Origin: Candidatus Proelusimicrobium tauri
Lineage (GTDB): Bacteria; Elusimicrobiota; Elusimicrobia; Elusimicrobiales; Elusimicrobiaceae
DNA length: 64,000 nt
NCBI GenBank assembly: GCA_002311025.1
Contig: DBYY01000009.1
Coordinates: 124,001-188,000 of the forward strand
Direction of reading: 5' to 3'
Below the pieces are notes generated by a model. It saw nothing but the letters and a program-made list of their open reading frames with translations. It did not search any database and had not been told where the DNA came from. Both the position numbers and the translations under genes were made by a program. How positions within the stretch are numbered: position 1 is the first letter of the stretch; each line of letters begins with the position of its first letter. Positions 43,388 through 52,130 of the stretch are shown here, piece after piece.

Positions 43388-45029
43388 AATTATTTTAACT
43401 CTCATTTGTCTGATATTTTTTACTCCGCTTTTTGCCCAAACAACTGAAGGCAAAAAGCCGCTAAAAGAAATTGTTTTCGAAGATTTATCTTTGAAAGACA
43501 AACTTGCTCAAACGATTTTTATCGCAACCGATATTGATACCGCTTACAAATATAAAAGTGCTATTGAAAAAGGTCTTGTCGGCGGGGTTTTAATACAATG
43601 GGGTAACTATTCTCTTGAAGAAACAAAAGACATTATTGATAAAATGCAAGGTTGGGCAAAAAAAAGTCCTTTAGGATTACCTTTGCTTATTGCCATCGAT
43701 TATGAAGGCGGCACGGTTTACACACCTGTTACTTTAGGTTTCCCTTATCTACCGACAAATATGCTTCTTGCCGCAGCCAATAATCAAATGGATACAACAA
43801 CTTTATTTTATATAGTTGCAACAGAACTTAAAAACGCCGGTGTTCATATAAACTTTGCTCCCGTAATTGATGTAAATATAAATCCTTCAAATCCTATCAT
43901 CGGAGTTAGAAGTTTCGGTTCTGATACGCAGATTGTTTCGGATATGGGACTTGCCTTAATAACAGGTATGCAAAAAGCCGGCATAATGGCAGTAGCAAAA
44001 CATTTCCCCGGACACGGCGAAACTACCCAAGATAGCCACTACGCTACCCCACGTTTTGCCCAAGATAGAGAATCCTTCGAAAAAATACATTTACCGCCTT
44101 TTAAAAACGCCATACATAATGGCGTTATGGGTATAATGAGTGCCCACATAATTTATGATTTTTTGGATAAAGAAAATCCCGCTACTTTTAGCCCTGCAAT
44201 CATAAATAATTTACTTAAAAAAGAACTTGGTTTTGAAGGAATAATAATTTCCGACAGCCTTGATATGCAAGGCGCAAGCAAAACCGGTGATATTTCCACC
44301 GCGGCGCGCAAATCTATTGCCAGCGGAGTTGATATTGTTTTGACCAGTCGCAAAGATCCGGCAATAACTAATAGTGAACTTTTAAAACAAATAAATAAAA
44401 CTCTGCCTAAAAGACGCGTAGAAGAAGCCGCACAAAAAGTTTTTAATTTAAAAAAGAAACTCGGTCTTTTTGAAGAACAACACGCTACTATGCCAATAAA
44501 ATCTTCCCTTGAGGCCTATAATTATTTTGCTCAAAAATTATCTAATCAGGGTGTTACCTTAATAAGAAGCGCGGAAAACTTCATTCCTTTCAAAACGCAA
44601 AAGGAACAACCTAAACTCTGTACTGTTTTATTTTCCCCCACCCGCTTTGCCGACCAACTGACCGATTTTTCTGCCCCGTTTATAGAAAAAGGTTGGAAAG
44701 TTAAATACTATAATGCCTCTATGCGCCCTAAAGCAAAAGATATTCAACGCGCAAAAGAATGTATGAAAGGAGCAGATTTAGTTGTTGTTGGCTCTTTACA
44801 ATGGGCGGATAAACCTTTGGAAAGCCAAAAAAATGCTTTAAAACAACTTTTAAAAATAAATCCCAATATCGTTTTGCTTTCTTTAATGAGCCCTTATGAC
44901 ATTAAAAATTATCCGCAAATAAAAAATGTTATTGCTATGTATGGGGTAAGCCGTTTTTCTACTAAAGCAGCAGCAAATATCTTACTAGGCAATATAGAAG
45001 CAAAGGGCAAAGCACCTGTTGCTTTATAA
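43377..45029 (+). CDS. Glycoside hydrolase family 3, NagZ-like beta-N-acetylglucosaminidase
   Basis: 550 residues with a signal peptide (about 1-20, PLFAQ). The GH3 catalytic domain carries KHFPGHG and a following DSHYATP His-Asp element typical of NagZ (about 205-225). The nucleophile Asp lies in ISDSLDMQG (about 290). A C-terminal GH3_C-like region (390-550) follows, so it is the two-domain form. It probably removes N-acetylglucosamine from peptidoglycan fragments, here outside the cytoplasm. It is last in its operon, before the terminator at 45042. Confidence 0.87.
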   Translation: MKNKIILTLICLIFFTPLFAQTTEGKKPLKEIVFEDLSLKDKLAQTIFIATDIDTAYKYKSAIEKGLVGGVLIQWGNYSLEETKDIIDKMQGWAKKSPLGLPLLIAIDYEGGTVYTPVTLGFPYLPTNMLLAAANNQMDTTTLFYIVATELKNAGVHINFAPVIDVNINPSNPIIGVRSFGSDTQIVSDMGLALITGMQKAGIMAVAKHFPGHGETTQDSHYATPRFAQDRESFEKIHLPPFKNAIHNGVMGIMSAHIIYDFLDKENPATFSPAIINNLLKKELGFEGIIISDSLDMQGASKTGDISTAARKSIASGVDIVLTSRKDPAITNSELLKQINKTLPKRRVEEAAQKVFNLKKKLGLFEEQHATMPIKSSLEAYNYFAQKLSNQGVTLIRSAENFIPFKTQKEQPKLCTVLFSPTRFADQLTDFSAPFIEKGWKVKYYNASMRPKAKDIQRAKECMKGADLVVVGSLQWADKPLESQKNALKQLLKINPNIVLLSLMSPYDIKNYPQIKNVIAMYGVSRFSTKAAANILLGNIEAKGKAPVAL

Positions 45030-45041
45030 AAAATTTGCTAA

Positions 45042-45070
45042 AAAAAGACCTCTTAAAAAGAGGTCTTTTT
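45042..45070. terminator. Bidirectional terminator between nagZ-like and ferritin-like genes
   Basis: A 13-bp stem AAAAAGACCTCTT / AAGAGGTCTTTTT with a 3-nt loop. A and T tracts on each side serve both converging genes. Confidence 0.88.
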
Positions 45071-45088
45071 CATTTACAACAAGGGTTT

Positions 45089-45583
45089 TTATCCCCTTTC
45101 TATATCATTTCTGATATCTTCAAGATCTTGCTCGTGTTCAACTTCTTCTTCCAAGATTTTAATAACAAGTTTGTAAGTGATATCATCCTTGCCCCGTGTA
45201 AAATCGGCAAGTTGCTTATAAACTTCTATGGCACAGCGTTCACTTGAAATATTTTGTTCAAGCAAGGTCATAATATCACTATCAAGAGGTTCCTGATAAC
45301 CGCAATTACTCCTTTTAAGCCATTCATGAGGACCGACTATCGGCATAACACCGAAATCTATTATTCTTTTAGCCAGCCAATTAGCATGTTTAAGTTCTTC
45401 TTCGGCGTGTTCTTGCATTTCTTCACTTAATTTTGAACGCATAAGACCTACCGGAAATCTTGCCCCTTCCCAATACTGTATATAGGAAAGGCACTCATCT
45501 GCGTAGGCTTTTTGTAATTTCTCTACTAATTCTTCGATATTAATACTAGTTTGCTTTAATATTTCTATGGATTTTTGACCCAT
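45089..45583 (-). CDS. Ferritin-like diiron protein (bacterioferritin/Dps-like)
   Basis: 164 residues, predicted four-helix bundle. Diiron ligands are visible as Glu in YADECLSYIQYW, EELKHANW, the Glu of ISSERCAIEVY and EEEVEHEQDL. Cysteines in helix A, in NCGYQEP and beside the third ligand (SERC) recall the thioferritin (DPS-like) subgroup, but this is not certain. The role is iron storage or peroxide detoxification in the cytoplasm. It has its own promoter at 45618-45645 and a strong G-rich ribosome site. Confidence 0.82.
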   Translation of the reverse strand: MGQKSIEILKQTSINIEELVEKLQKAYADECLSYIQYWEGARFPVGLMRSKLSEEMQEHAEEELKHANWLAKRIIDFGVMPIVGPHEWLKRSNCGYQEPLDSDIMTLLEQNISSERCAIEVYKQLADFTRGKDDITYKLVIKILEEEVEHEQDLEDIRNDIERG

Positions 45584-45617
45584 ATTTACCCCCCTTTTTT
45601 AATAAAAGTATAATTAT

Positions 45618-45645
45618 TTTATATTATTTTTATAAAAACTGTCAA
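45618..45645 (-). promoter_or_regulatory. Promoter of the ferritin-like gene
   Basis: Consensus TTGACA (45645-45640), a 16-nt spacer and TATAAA (45623-45618) on the minus strand. I see no clear Fur or PerR palindrome. Confidence 0.65.
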
Positions 45646-45696
45646 TCAAAATCCTAACCTCCTTTTTTAGTATAATAAAGAAAAAGGCGAGGTCCT

Positions 45697-46773
45697 ATGG
45701 AAAATAAATTTTTAAAACAAGGTTTAACCTTTGATGATGTTTTGCTTGTCCCCCAATACTCCGAAGTATTGCCAAGAGAAGTTAATCTACAAACCAACTT
45801 AACAAAAAAAATCAAACTTGCTATTCCTTTAATGAGTGCCGGTATGGATACCGTTACGGAATATCAAACCGCTATAAGTTTGGCTAAAGTGGGAGGTATT
45901 GGTATTATTCACAAAAATATGAGCGCGCTGAAACAGGCCGAGCAAATTAAAAAAGTTAAAAAGCAAAATTTACTTGTAGGCGCGGCGCTCGGCGTTACGG
46001 CAGATATGCTTGAAAGAGCAAAAGTTTTAATAAAAGCCGGCGCGGATATTTTAACTATTGATACGGCACACGGACACTCAAAAGGGGTTATAGAAGCAGT
46101 TAAAAAAATTAAAAAACATTTTCCAAAAGTCCAAATTATAGCAGGAAATGTTGCAACCGCCGAAGCAACCCTTGCTTTAATTAAAGCCGGTGCAGATGCC
46201 GTAAAAGTCGGTATCGGGCCGGGTGCAATTTGCACTACACGCATTGTAGCAGGCACCGGTGTTCCCCAATTAAGTGCCGTTTATGAATGTTCAAAAGTTG
46301 CAAGAAAATATAATATACCCGTAATTGCCGACGGCGGAATAAAATATTCCGGAGATATCGCAAAAGCCCTGGCTGCCGGTGCAAGTGTTTGTATGCTTGG
46401 CGGACTTTTTGCCGCCTGTAAAGAAGCACCCGGCAAAAAAGTTATTGTTAACGGAAAGGCATATAAATTATATAGAGGTATGGGGTCAACTGCCGCAATG
46501 AAAGCCGGTTCAAGTGATAGATATTTTCAGCAAAATACTAAAAAACTTGTAGCCGAAGGTGTTGAAGGTATGGTTCCCTACAAAGGAACAATAGAGGAAG
46601 TTTCTTATCAATTAATGGGCGGGCTTCGCGCCGCTATGGGATATTCCGGCGCAAAAGATTTAAAAACTTTTTATAAAAAAAGTAAGTTCGTGCAAATTAC
46701 CGCTGCGGGTTTAAAAGAATCTCATCCGCACGATTTAATTATGACTAAAGATGAGGCAAATTATGCAAAATAA
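45697..46773 (+). CDS. guaB: IMP dehydrogenase lacking the CBS domains
   Basis: 358 residues instead of about 485. The barrel runs straight from the N-terminal part (LTFDDVLLVPQYSEVLP, MSAGMDTVT) to LLVGAALGV, so the tandem CBS insertion is absent. Catalytic Cys179 lies in GPGAICTTRI, and the flap RYFQ and the C-terminal ESHPHD are intact, so it should be active. It oxidises IMP to XMP with NAD. It is paired with guaA by an 11-bp overlap. A GAGG site precedes the ATG and TATAAT lies at 45671-45676. Confidence 0.93.
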   Translation: MENKFLKQGLTFDDVLLVPQYSEVLPREVNLQTNLTKKIKLAIPLMSAGMDTVTEYQTAISLAKVGGIGIIHKNMSALKQAEQIKKVKKQNLLVGAALGVTADMLERAKVLIKAGADILTIDTAHGHSKGVIEAVKKIKKHFPKVQIIAGNVATAEATLALIKAGADAVKVGIGPGAICTTRIVAGTGVPQLSAVYECSKVARKYNIPVIADGGIKYSGDIAKALAAGASVCMLGGLFAACKEAPGKKVIVNGKAYKLYRGMGSTAAMKAGSSDRYFQQNTKKLVAEGVEGMVPYKGTIEEVSYQLMGGLRAAMGYSGAKDLKTFYKKSKFVQITAAGLKESHPHDLIMTKDEANYAK

Positions 46774-48295
46774 TCTTGTTTTAGTTGCCGATTTCGGCGG
46801 ACAATATAATCAACTTATTGCAAGAAGAGTTAGGGAATTAAATATCTATTCCGAAGTTGTTCCTTGGAACGAGATTTATAAAAAAGCCCTTGCCAAAAAA
46901 CCACAGGCAATTATATTTACCGGTGGACCAGCCAGCGTTTATGAAAAAAATGCTCCCAGAGTAGAAAAGGAATTATTTGAACTGAATATCCCTATCTTGG
47001 GTATTTGCTATGGTTTACAATTGCTTGCCCAAACCTTAGGCGGAAAAGTGGTAAGTCCCGATTATAAAGAATATGGTAAAGTTGAGTTAATCAAAAAAGA
47101 AAACACAAATCTTTTAACTAAAGTAAATAAAAAAACTATTTGCTGGATGAGTCACCGCGATTATGTTGCCAAAGTGCCAAAAGGTTTTAAAATAACGGCT
47201 TATAGCAAACAATGTCCCACTTGTATTATTGAAAATGATAAAAAGAAAATATACGGTGTTCAATTCCACCCTGAAGTTGTTCATACCCAAGCCGGTATAC
47301 AGATTTTAAAAAATTTCCTTTATAAAATTTGCGGCATAAAACCCACCTGGACTATGGGTAATTATAAAGATAATCAGATTGCCGAACTTAAAGAAAAATT
47401 AAAAGATAAAAAAGTTTTGTGTGCGCTTTCAGGCGGAGTAGATTCTTCCGTTGCGGCACTTTTGGTACATAAAGCAATTGCTAATAATTTAACCTGTGTT
47501 TTTGTTGATCATGGTTTACTGCGTTATAAAGAAGGGGACGAAGTTGAAAAAGTTTTTCGCAAACGTTTCAAGATGAATCTTATCAGAGTAAATGCGCAAA
47601 AACGCTTTTTAAATGCTCTAAAAGGTGTCACCGATCCTGAAAAAAAGCGCAAAATTATCGGTGCGGAGTTTATAAAAGTTTTTGAAGAAGAAGCAAAAAA
47701 ACTCGGTAAAATAGATTATCTTTTACAAGGCACTATTTACCCTGATGTAATTGAATCCGGCACAAAAACGGCGGAAGTTATTAAAAGCCACCACAATGTC
47801 GGCGGACTGCCTAAAAATATGAAGTTTAAACTGCTTGAGCCTTTGCGTATGTTATTTAAGGACGAAGTGCGCACTTTAGGCCTTGAACTAGGGCTTGATG
47901 AAGATTTAGTTTTTAGACAACCTTTCCCCGGACCGGGCCTTGCGGTTAGATGTCTTGGCGAAATTACAAAAGAAAAAATTGAAATTATCCAACAAAGTGA
48001 TTTTATCTTTAGAGATGAGATAAAAAAGCATAAACTTGACCGTGCTATTTGGCAATACTTTGCCTTTTTACCTAATATAAAAAGTGTCGGTGTTATGGGA
48101 GACTCAAGAACCTATTTTCACACAATCGGTTTAAGAGCCGTAAACTCTAAAGACGCTATGACTTGCGACTGGGCAAAAATACCTTATGAGGTTTTAGATA
48201 TTGTTTCCCAAAGAATAGTGCGCGAAGTTAACGGCGTAAATAGAGTTATTTACGATATAACATCCAAACCACCTGCCACTATTGAGTGGGAATAA
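46763..48295 (+). CDS. guaA: GMP synthase (glutamine-hydrolysing)
   Basis: 510 residues from the ATG at 46763, which has GAGG at 6-nt spacing; an upstream ATG at 46751 overlaps that site. The class I amidotransferase domain has ADFGGQYNQLIARR and the nucleophile Cys in GICYG with VQFHPEV. The ATP-pyrophosphatase domain has LSGGVDSSVAA, and the dimerisation domain ends KPPATIEWE. It makes GMP from XMP in two steps with the CBS-less GuaB. Confidence 0.97.
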   Translation: MQNNLVLVADFGGQYNQLIARRVRELNIYSEVVPWNEIYKKALAKKPQAIIFTGGPASVYEKNAPRVEKELFELNIPILGICYGLQLLAQTLGGKVVSPDYKEYGKVELIKKENTNLLTKVNKKTICWMSHRDYVAKVPKGFKITAYSKQCPTCIIENDKKKIYGVQFHPEVVHTQAGIQILKNFLYKICGIKPTWTMGNYKDNQIAELKEKLKDKKVLCALSGGVDSSVAALLVHKAIANNLTCVFVDHGLLRYKEGDEVEKVFRKRFKMNLIRVNAQKRFLNALKGVTDPEKKRKIIGAEFIKVFEEEAKKLGKIDYLLQGTIYPDVIESGTKTAEVIKSHHNVGGLPKNMKFKLLEPLRMLFKDEVRTLGLELGLDEDLVFRQPFPGPGLAVRCLGEITKEKIEIIQQSDFIFRDEIKKHKLDRAIWQYFAFLPNIKSVGVMGDSRTYFHTIGLRAVNSKDAMTCDWAKIPYEVLDIVSQRIVREVNGVNRVIYDITSKPPATIEWE

Positions 48296-48318
48296 GATTA
48301 AAATACCAAAGAATTTTC

Positions 48319-48357
48319 TAGGTCCAAAGACCTATTTATAATTAGGTCCTTTGACCC
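48319..48357 (+). terminator. Imperfect hairpin after guaA
   Basis: Arms around GGTCCAAAGACCTA and TAGGTCCTTTGACC pair with two mismatches, followed by CTTTTATAT. It is a probable terminator for guaBA. Confidence 0.55.
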
Positions 48358-48392
48358 TTTTATATTTGCAATAAAACAGTTATACTTTTAAT

Positions 48393-49382
48393 ATGAGAAA
48401 ATATCTATTAACAACATTAGCCGTAATTTCGGTGTTAAACTTGCAAACATATTTGTTTGCCAAAGAATCTTATAAAAATACAGGTTCTAATACTTCCTTT
48501 GAACGTTTTTTACCTAGTAAAAATTTTACAGCACAGGATTTTAAAAATCTGTTAAGCGATAATAGTTCTATTGCCTTAGAAAAAATATTTCTTGTTCCTA
48601 CTAAAAAAACAACCGATAATACCTATATTAAAAACACTTCTCAAGACAATTACTATAAAACCTATCAAAGTATTCTTGCAAATCCAAGCGCAAGTGCTGA
48701 TTTTAATTTAACAAAACCGGAATTGGAAAATCTTATTAGTAACTATAAAAACAAAATTGTTAAACTACTCAAAGAAAGCCCCCTTTTTGTAAATGCTAAA
48801 GCAAAAAGAGCAGATATTACCTTAGCAGATTTTATTGCAAAAAGAGTAAATGTAAACCTTACTTTACTTACTACATATTATGGCGCAACCGGTACAACTC
48901 TCTATACTCCGCAGGAAAGCACAAATTTAGTTAATATTAAACATCACAAAGATTGGCCAAGCGATTTTTTACACCAAAAAATGTTAATTGAAGTTGCTGC
49001 TTTAAGAGTTATTGAAGCAACCTTAAATTCCTATAATAAAAACCATACTGCAATATCAACTAAAGATTTTGAACTTGCTTTATTTGATATAGTCAGTATA
49101 TCCAGAACCAGCCGAACAGAAACAAATATTAAATTTGATAATGGAGTTTTATACTTTAATTTATCGCAAGATGCTTATAAATATGTCCCTTTTGGCACAA
49201 CGGAATTAGTTAACAGAGATGCTAAATTTATGACAGCATTAGAAGAAATTGCAAAGAAAAGAAATAACCCCTCTTACGATTTTACAACCAAAAAAGTTCA
49301 ACCTTTGCCTGAACGCGGCGGGAATGAGAAACCTACTCCTTCCGTTTATGATTCCCCTTACGGTGCGGGTAGTGTTAGATAA
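48393..49382 (+). CDS. Secreted protein of unknown function
   Basis: 329 residues, not recognised. A signal peptide is likely (about 1-23, ending LFAKE). The mature part is Lys/Asn/Thr-rich and mainly helical by composition, without cysteines or an enzymatic motif, ending in a Pro/Gly-rich tail (about 305-329). TATACT ends 6 nt before the ATG and there is no Shine-Dalgarno, consistent with a leaderless mRNA. It is a single gene flanked by terminators on both sides. Confidence 0.65.
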   Translation: MRKYLLTTLAVISVLNLQTYLFAKESYKNTGSNTSFERFLPSKNFTAQDFKNLLSDNSSIALEKIFLVPTKKTTDNTYIKNTSQDNYYKTYQSILANPSASADFNLTKPELENLISNYKNKIVKLLKESPLFVNAKAKRADITLADFIAKRVNVNLTLLTTYYGATGTTLYTPQESTNLVNIKHHKDWPSDFLHQKMLIEVAALRVIEATLNSYNKNHTAISTKDFELALFDIVSISRTSRTETNIKFDNGVLYFNLSQDAYKYVPFGTTELVNRDAKFMTALEEIAKKRNNPSYDFTTKKVQPLPERGGNEKPTPSVYDSPYGAGSVR

Positions 49383-49399
49383 TAAAATAATTTGACCAA

Positions 49400-49433
49400 T
49401 TAAAAATCCCCTTTTAAAAAAGGGGATTTTTAA
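49400..49433. terminator. Bidirectional terminator
   Basis: AAAAATCCCC / GGGGATTTTT stem extended by T/A runs, between the secreted unknown (plus) and pgm (minus). Confidence 0.88.
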
Positions 49434-49448
49434 TCTGTAAAAAAGGAT

Positions 49449-50999
49449 TTATAAACCGAAAACCTTTTTACCTTCTTCAATTAAGGTTTTAAGATATTCC
49501 TCACTTCTTAAAGTTTCAGCGTATAATTTAACAATGTTCTCCGTTCCTGAAGCACGCGCAAGCAGCCAAGAATCTCTTAAGTAAAACTTTATACCGTCGG
49601 TATCTCTGATACGCAAAAGTTTTTCGCCGGCAAAAGTTTTAAGTTCGGTAAAGTTTTCCGCCTTGAGATTTGTGAACTTTTGTTTCACTTCCGGCAAAGC
49701 GGGAGTATCTACACGGGTATAATAAGATTTGCCATAAAGCGCGGTTAATTGCTCGTAAAGACCTGCAATATCTTGACCGGTTGCACACATAATTTCAAGC
49801 AAAAGACAAACTGCCAAAATACCATCTTTTTCGGTAACCCAATTTGTTATAGACATACCGGCACTTTCCTCACCCGCCATTAGAAGTTCTTTATTTAAAA
49901 GGCCGTCAACGAAGTATTTAAAGCCGACATTAACTTCTTCTATACCTAAATTATAATGCGCGGCAATTTTATCCATAAGCATTGTTGTCCCAAGTGTGCG
50001 CCCGACTTTTTTAGGAGAATCTTTAGCGGCTTTCCTTGCCAAATAATCCAGCATAACGCATAAGGCATGATTGGGCGGAATCAAACCACCTTTTTTTGTC
50101 GCACAACCAAAGCGATCAGCATCAGGATCGCTTGCCCCGGCAAAATCATAATCACCGTTTTTTACAAATTCAATAAGAGGTTTCATAGGATAAACAGAAG
50201 AAGGATCCATTCTTATTTTTCCATCGTGATCAAGCGGAATAAAATGAAAATCCGGGTTCTGTTCCGTCAAAACAAGTTCAACATTTTTTAAATTATAATG
50301 CTTTATAATTTCTTTATAAAAAGGTAAACTTGCCCCACCAAGCGGCGTTATAGCGGCTTTTAAATTGCTTTTAGCGATAACTTCAAAATTGATTTTTTTA
50401 CCGAGTGCTTCAATATAAGGTTTAATGATATCGGCATCTTCCACAAGACCCTTTTTTCGGGCTTCTTCCAGAGAAATTGCTTGAATTTTCTGAGGGTTTT
50501 GCAGATAAAAATTGGCAAGTTCTTCAATTTTTTTAGTTAACGCGCCGGAAGCAGGTCCGCCGTTAGAAGGATTATATTTAAGGCCCATATCTTGCGGCGG
50601 ATTATGGCTTGCCGTCCCGTTTAAAGCGGCGCAAACTCTGCCTGATAAAATTTCAAAAGAAAAAACCGGTGTCGGCACAGCAATACTTGGCAAAACGACC
50701 TTAAAACCGTTTCCACTTAAAACTTGCGCACAAATTTCTGCGGTAGTTCTGCTCATTAGGCGAGTATCTCCACCGACTAAAATTTTACCTGTCAAACCTT
50801 CTTCTTTATGTAAGGTCGCAACCGCTTGGGCAATAGCACGCGCGTGTAAAGCACAAAAACCCGTACCCAAAGAACCTCTGTGTCCGGAAGTGCCGAATTT
50901 AACTTTTGCCACTTCGCCTTTGGGATTTAAAAAGTTCTCTCTTAAAACTTTCAAATTAATTTTTTCTTCACTTAAAGTGCCTGCTTTTTGATGAACCAT
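49449..50999 (-). CDS. pgm: Phosphoglucomutase (alpha-D-phosphohexomutase family)
   Basis: 516 residues. The phosphoserine loop TASHNPP is followed by GLKYNPSNGGPA, a pattern of alpha-D-glucose phosphoglucomutases. The metal loop is DPDADRF, the sugar loop GEESAGMS, and the C-terminal phosphate loop RASGTENIVKLY. It interconverts glucose-1- and glucose-6-phosphate, connecting to pgi. A G-rich ribosome site (AGAGGGGG) precedes the ATG. It is divergent from murB with a 38-bp gap. Confidence 0.93.
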   Translation of the reverse strand: MVHQKAGTLSEEKINLKVLRENFLNPKGEVAKVKFGTSGHRGSLGTGFCALHARAIAQAVATLHKEEGLTGKILVGGDTRLMSRTTAEICAQVLSGNGFKVVLPSIAVPTPVFSFEILSGRVCAALNGTASHNPPQDMGLKYNPSNGGPASGALTKKIEELANFYLQNPQKIQAISLEEARKKGLVEDADIIKPYIEALGKKINFEVIAKSNLKAAITPLGGASLPFYKEIIKHYNLKNVELVLTEQNPDFHFIPLDHDGKIRMDPSSVYPMKPLIEFVKNGDYDFAGASDPDADRFGCATKKGGLIPPNHALCVMLDYLARKAAKDSPKKVGRTLGTTMLMDKIAAHYNLGIEEVNVGFKYFVDGLLNKELLMAGEESAGMSITNWVTEKDGILAVCLLLEIMCATGQDIAGLYEQLTALYGKSYYTRVDTPALPEVKQKFTNLKAENFTELKTFAGEKLLRIRDTDGIKFYLRDSWLLARASGTENIVKLYAETLRSEEYLKTLIEEGKKVFGL

Positions 51000-51023
51000 A
51001 GTCCAATCCCCCTCTTCTTTTTA

Positions 51024-51029
51024 TATAAT
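51024..51029 (+). promoter_or_regulatory. Predicted -10 of murB
   Basis: TATAAT ending 8 nt before the murB ATG, with no Shine-Dalgarno. The 38-bp gap is shared with the divergent pgm gene. Confidence 0.45.
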
Positions 51030-51037
51030 ATATTAAA

Positions 51038-51916
51038 ATGAAAGCAAAAGAACAAGCACTTTTTATACAAGAACAAGTTTCTCTGGCGAAATATACAACC
51101 TATAAAACAGGTGGCACGGCGGAGTTTTTCTGCTTGCCTAAAAATATTGAAGAAATAAAACAAGCCATAACTTTTGCTAAAGAAAATAAACTTGATTTCC
51201 GCATTTTGGGACTTGGATCCAATATTCTTGTAGGCGATTTGGGTGTCAAAGGACTTGTTTGTTGCTTAAAAGATTTTGAAGAAATTAAAATAAAAGATAA
51301 TACCGTTTACGCTCTTGCGGGAACGCCGCTTGATAAGGTTATCGCCACAAGCATTTTGAACAATCTAGGCGGACTTGAAAAACTTTCCGGCATACCGGGA
51401 AGTGTCGGCGGGGCGGTATATATGAATGCAGGTGCTTTTAACAGCGAAACTTGGGCAAATATCATCTCCGTTGAAGTCTTAAAAAACGGCGAAATAAAAA
51501 CCATAAAAAAAGAAGCAGTAAAACCTTCTTACCGCAAAGTGTCCGGCCTTGAAGATTGCCTAATTTTAAGTGCTACTTGGTCGTTAAAAACTCCGGCTGA
51601 TAAGAAAATAAGAGAAGAAATTTTAGAAAAACGTAAACAAAAACAACCCTTAGAATATCCTTCTGCGGGAAGTGTTTTTAAAAGACCGCAAGGTGATTAT
51701 GCAAGCAGATTAATAGATATTTGTAATTTACGTGGCCTTACTATCGGCGGGGCGCAGGTATCAACAAAGCACGCCGGTTTTATTATAAACTACAACAATG
51801 CAAGTGCTCAAGATATCAAAGATTTAATGACAGAAGTTCAAAAAATCGTAAAAGAAAAAACAGGTTTTTCTTTGGAACTTGAACAGATTCTTTGGGGAAA
51901 ATTTAAAAACAGTTGA
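51038..51916 (+). CDS. murB: UDP-N-acetylenolpyruvoylglucosamine reductase
   Basis: 292 residues, type II-like length. FAD-binding LGLGSNILVGDLGVKG, IPGSVGGAVYMNAGAF, the Arg of SYRKV and the catalytic Ser in AGSVFKRP are present. MurB reduces the enolpyruvyl group to make UDP-MurNAc for peptidoglycan. A TATAAT ends 8 nt before the ATG without a Shine-Dalgarno. Its stop codon overlaps the -35 of the tRNA-Asp promoter. Confidence 0.96.
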   Translation: MKAKEQALFIQEQVSLAKYTTYKTGGTAEFFCLPKNIEEIKQAITFAKENKLDFRILGLGSNILVGDLGVKGLVCCLKDFEEIKIKDNTVYALAGTPLDKVIATSILNNLGGLEKLSGIPGSVGGAVYMNAGAFNSETWANIISVEVLKNGEIKTIKKEAVKPSYRKVSGLEDCLILSATWSLKTPADKKIREEILEKRKQKQPLEYPSAGSVFKRPQGDYASRLIDICNLRGLTIGGAQVSTKHAGFIINYNNASAQDIKDLMTEVQKIVKEKTGFSLELEQILWGKFKNS

Positions 51917-51941
51917 CGAAACAAAAATAAAAAGATACAAT
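51913..51941 (+). promoter_or_regulatory. tRNA-Asp promoter
   Basis: TTGACG (51913-51918), a 17-nt spacer and TACAAT (51936-51941). The -35 overlaps the murB stop codon, and the start is expected about 12 nt before the tRNA. Confidence 0.8.
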
Positions 51942-51959
51942 AGATTTATAAAGATTTTA

Positions 51960-52035
51960 GGGGTTGTGGTGTAGCCTGGTCTAACACGCTGCCCTGTCAA
52001 GGCAGAGACCGCGGGTTCAAATCCCGTCAACCCCG
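51960..52035 (+). tRNA. tRNA-Asp (anticodon GTC)
   Basis: 76 nt folding as a full cloverleaf: acceptor GGGGTTG / CAACCCC, D-arm GTG / CAC, anticodon arm CTGCC-CTGTCAA-GGCAG with anticodon GTC, and T-arm GCGGG-TTCAAAT-CCCGT. The discriminator base is G, as expected for Asp. CCA is not encoded, so the CCA-adding enzyme is needed. A terminator follows at once. Confidence 0.97.
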
Positions 52036-52042
52036 AAGTTTT

Positions 52043-52072
52043 AAAAAACCACTCACCACTGAGTGGTTTTTT
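52043..52072 (+). terminator. Terminator after tRNA-Asp
   Basis: AAAAAACCACTCA / TGAGTGGTTTTTT, a 13-bp stem with a CCAC loop and a T-tract. Confidence 0.92.
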
Positions 52073-52130
52073 ATTTTGCTCTTGTAAAAATAATATTAAT
52101 TATTAATAATATATTTAGGAGGACCTAAAC

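Noticed and set aside
45584..45696. Purine riboswitch before guaBA
   Set aside because: The gap is only 113 bp, shared with a divergent promoter, and shows no conserved riboswitch core.
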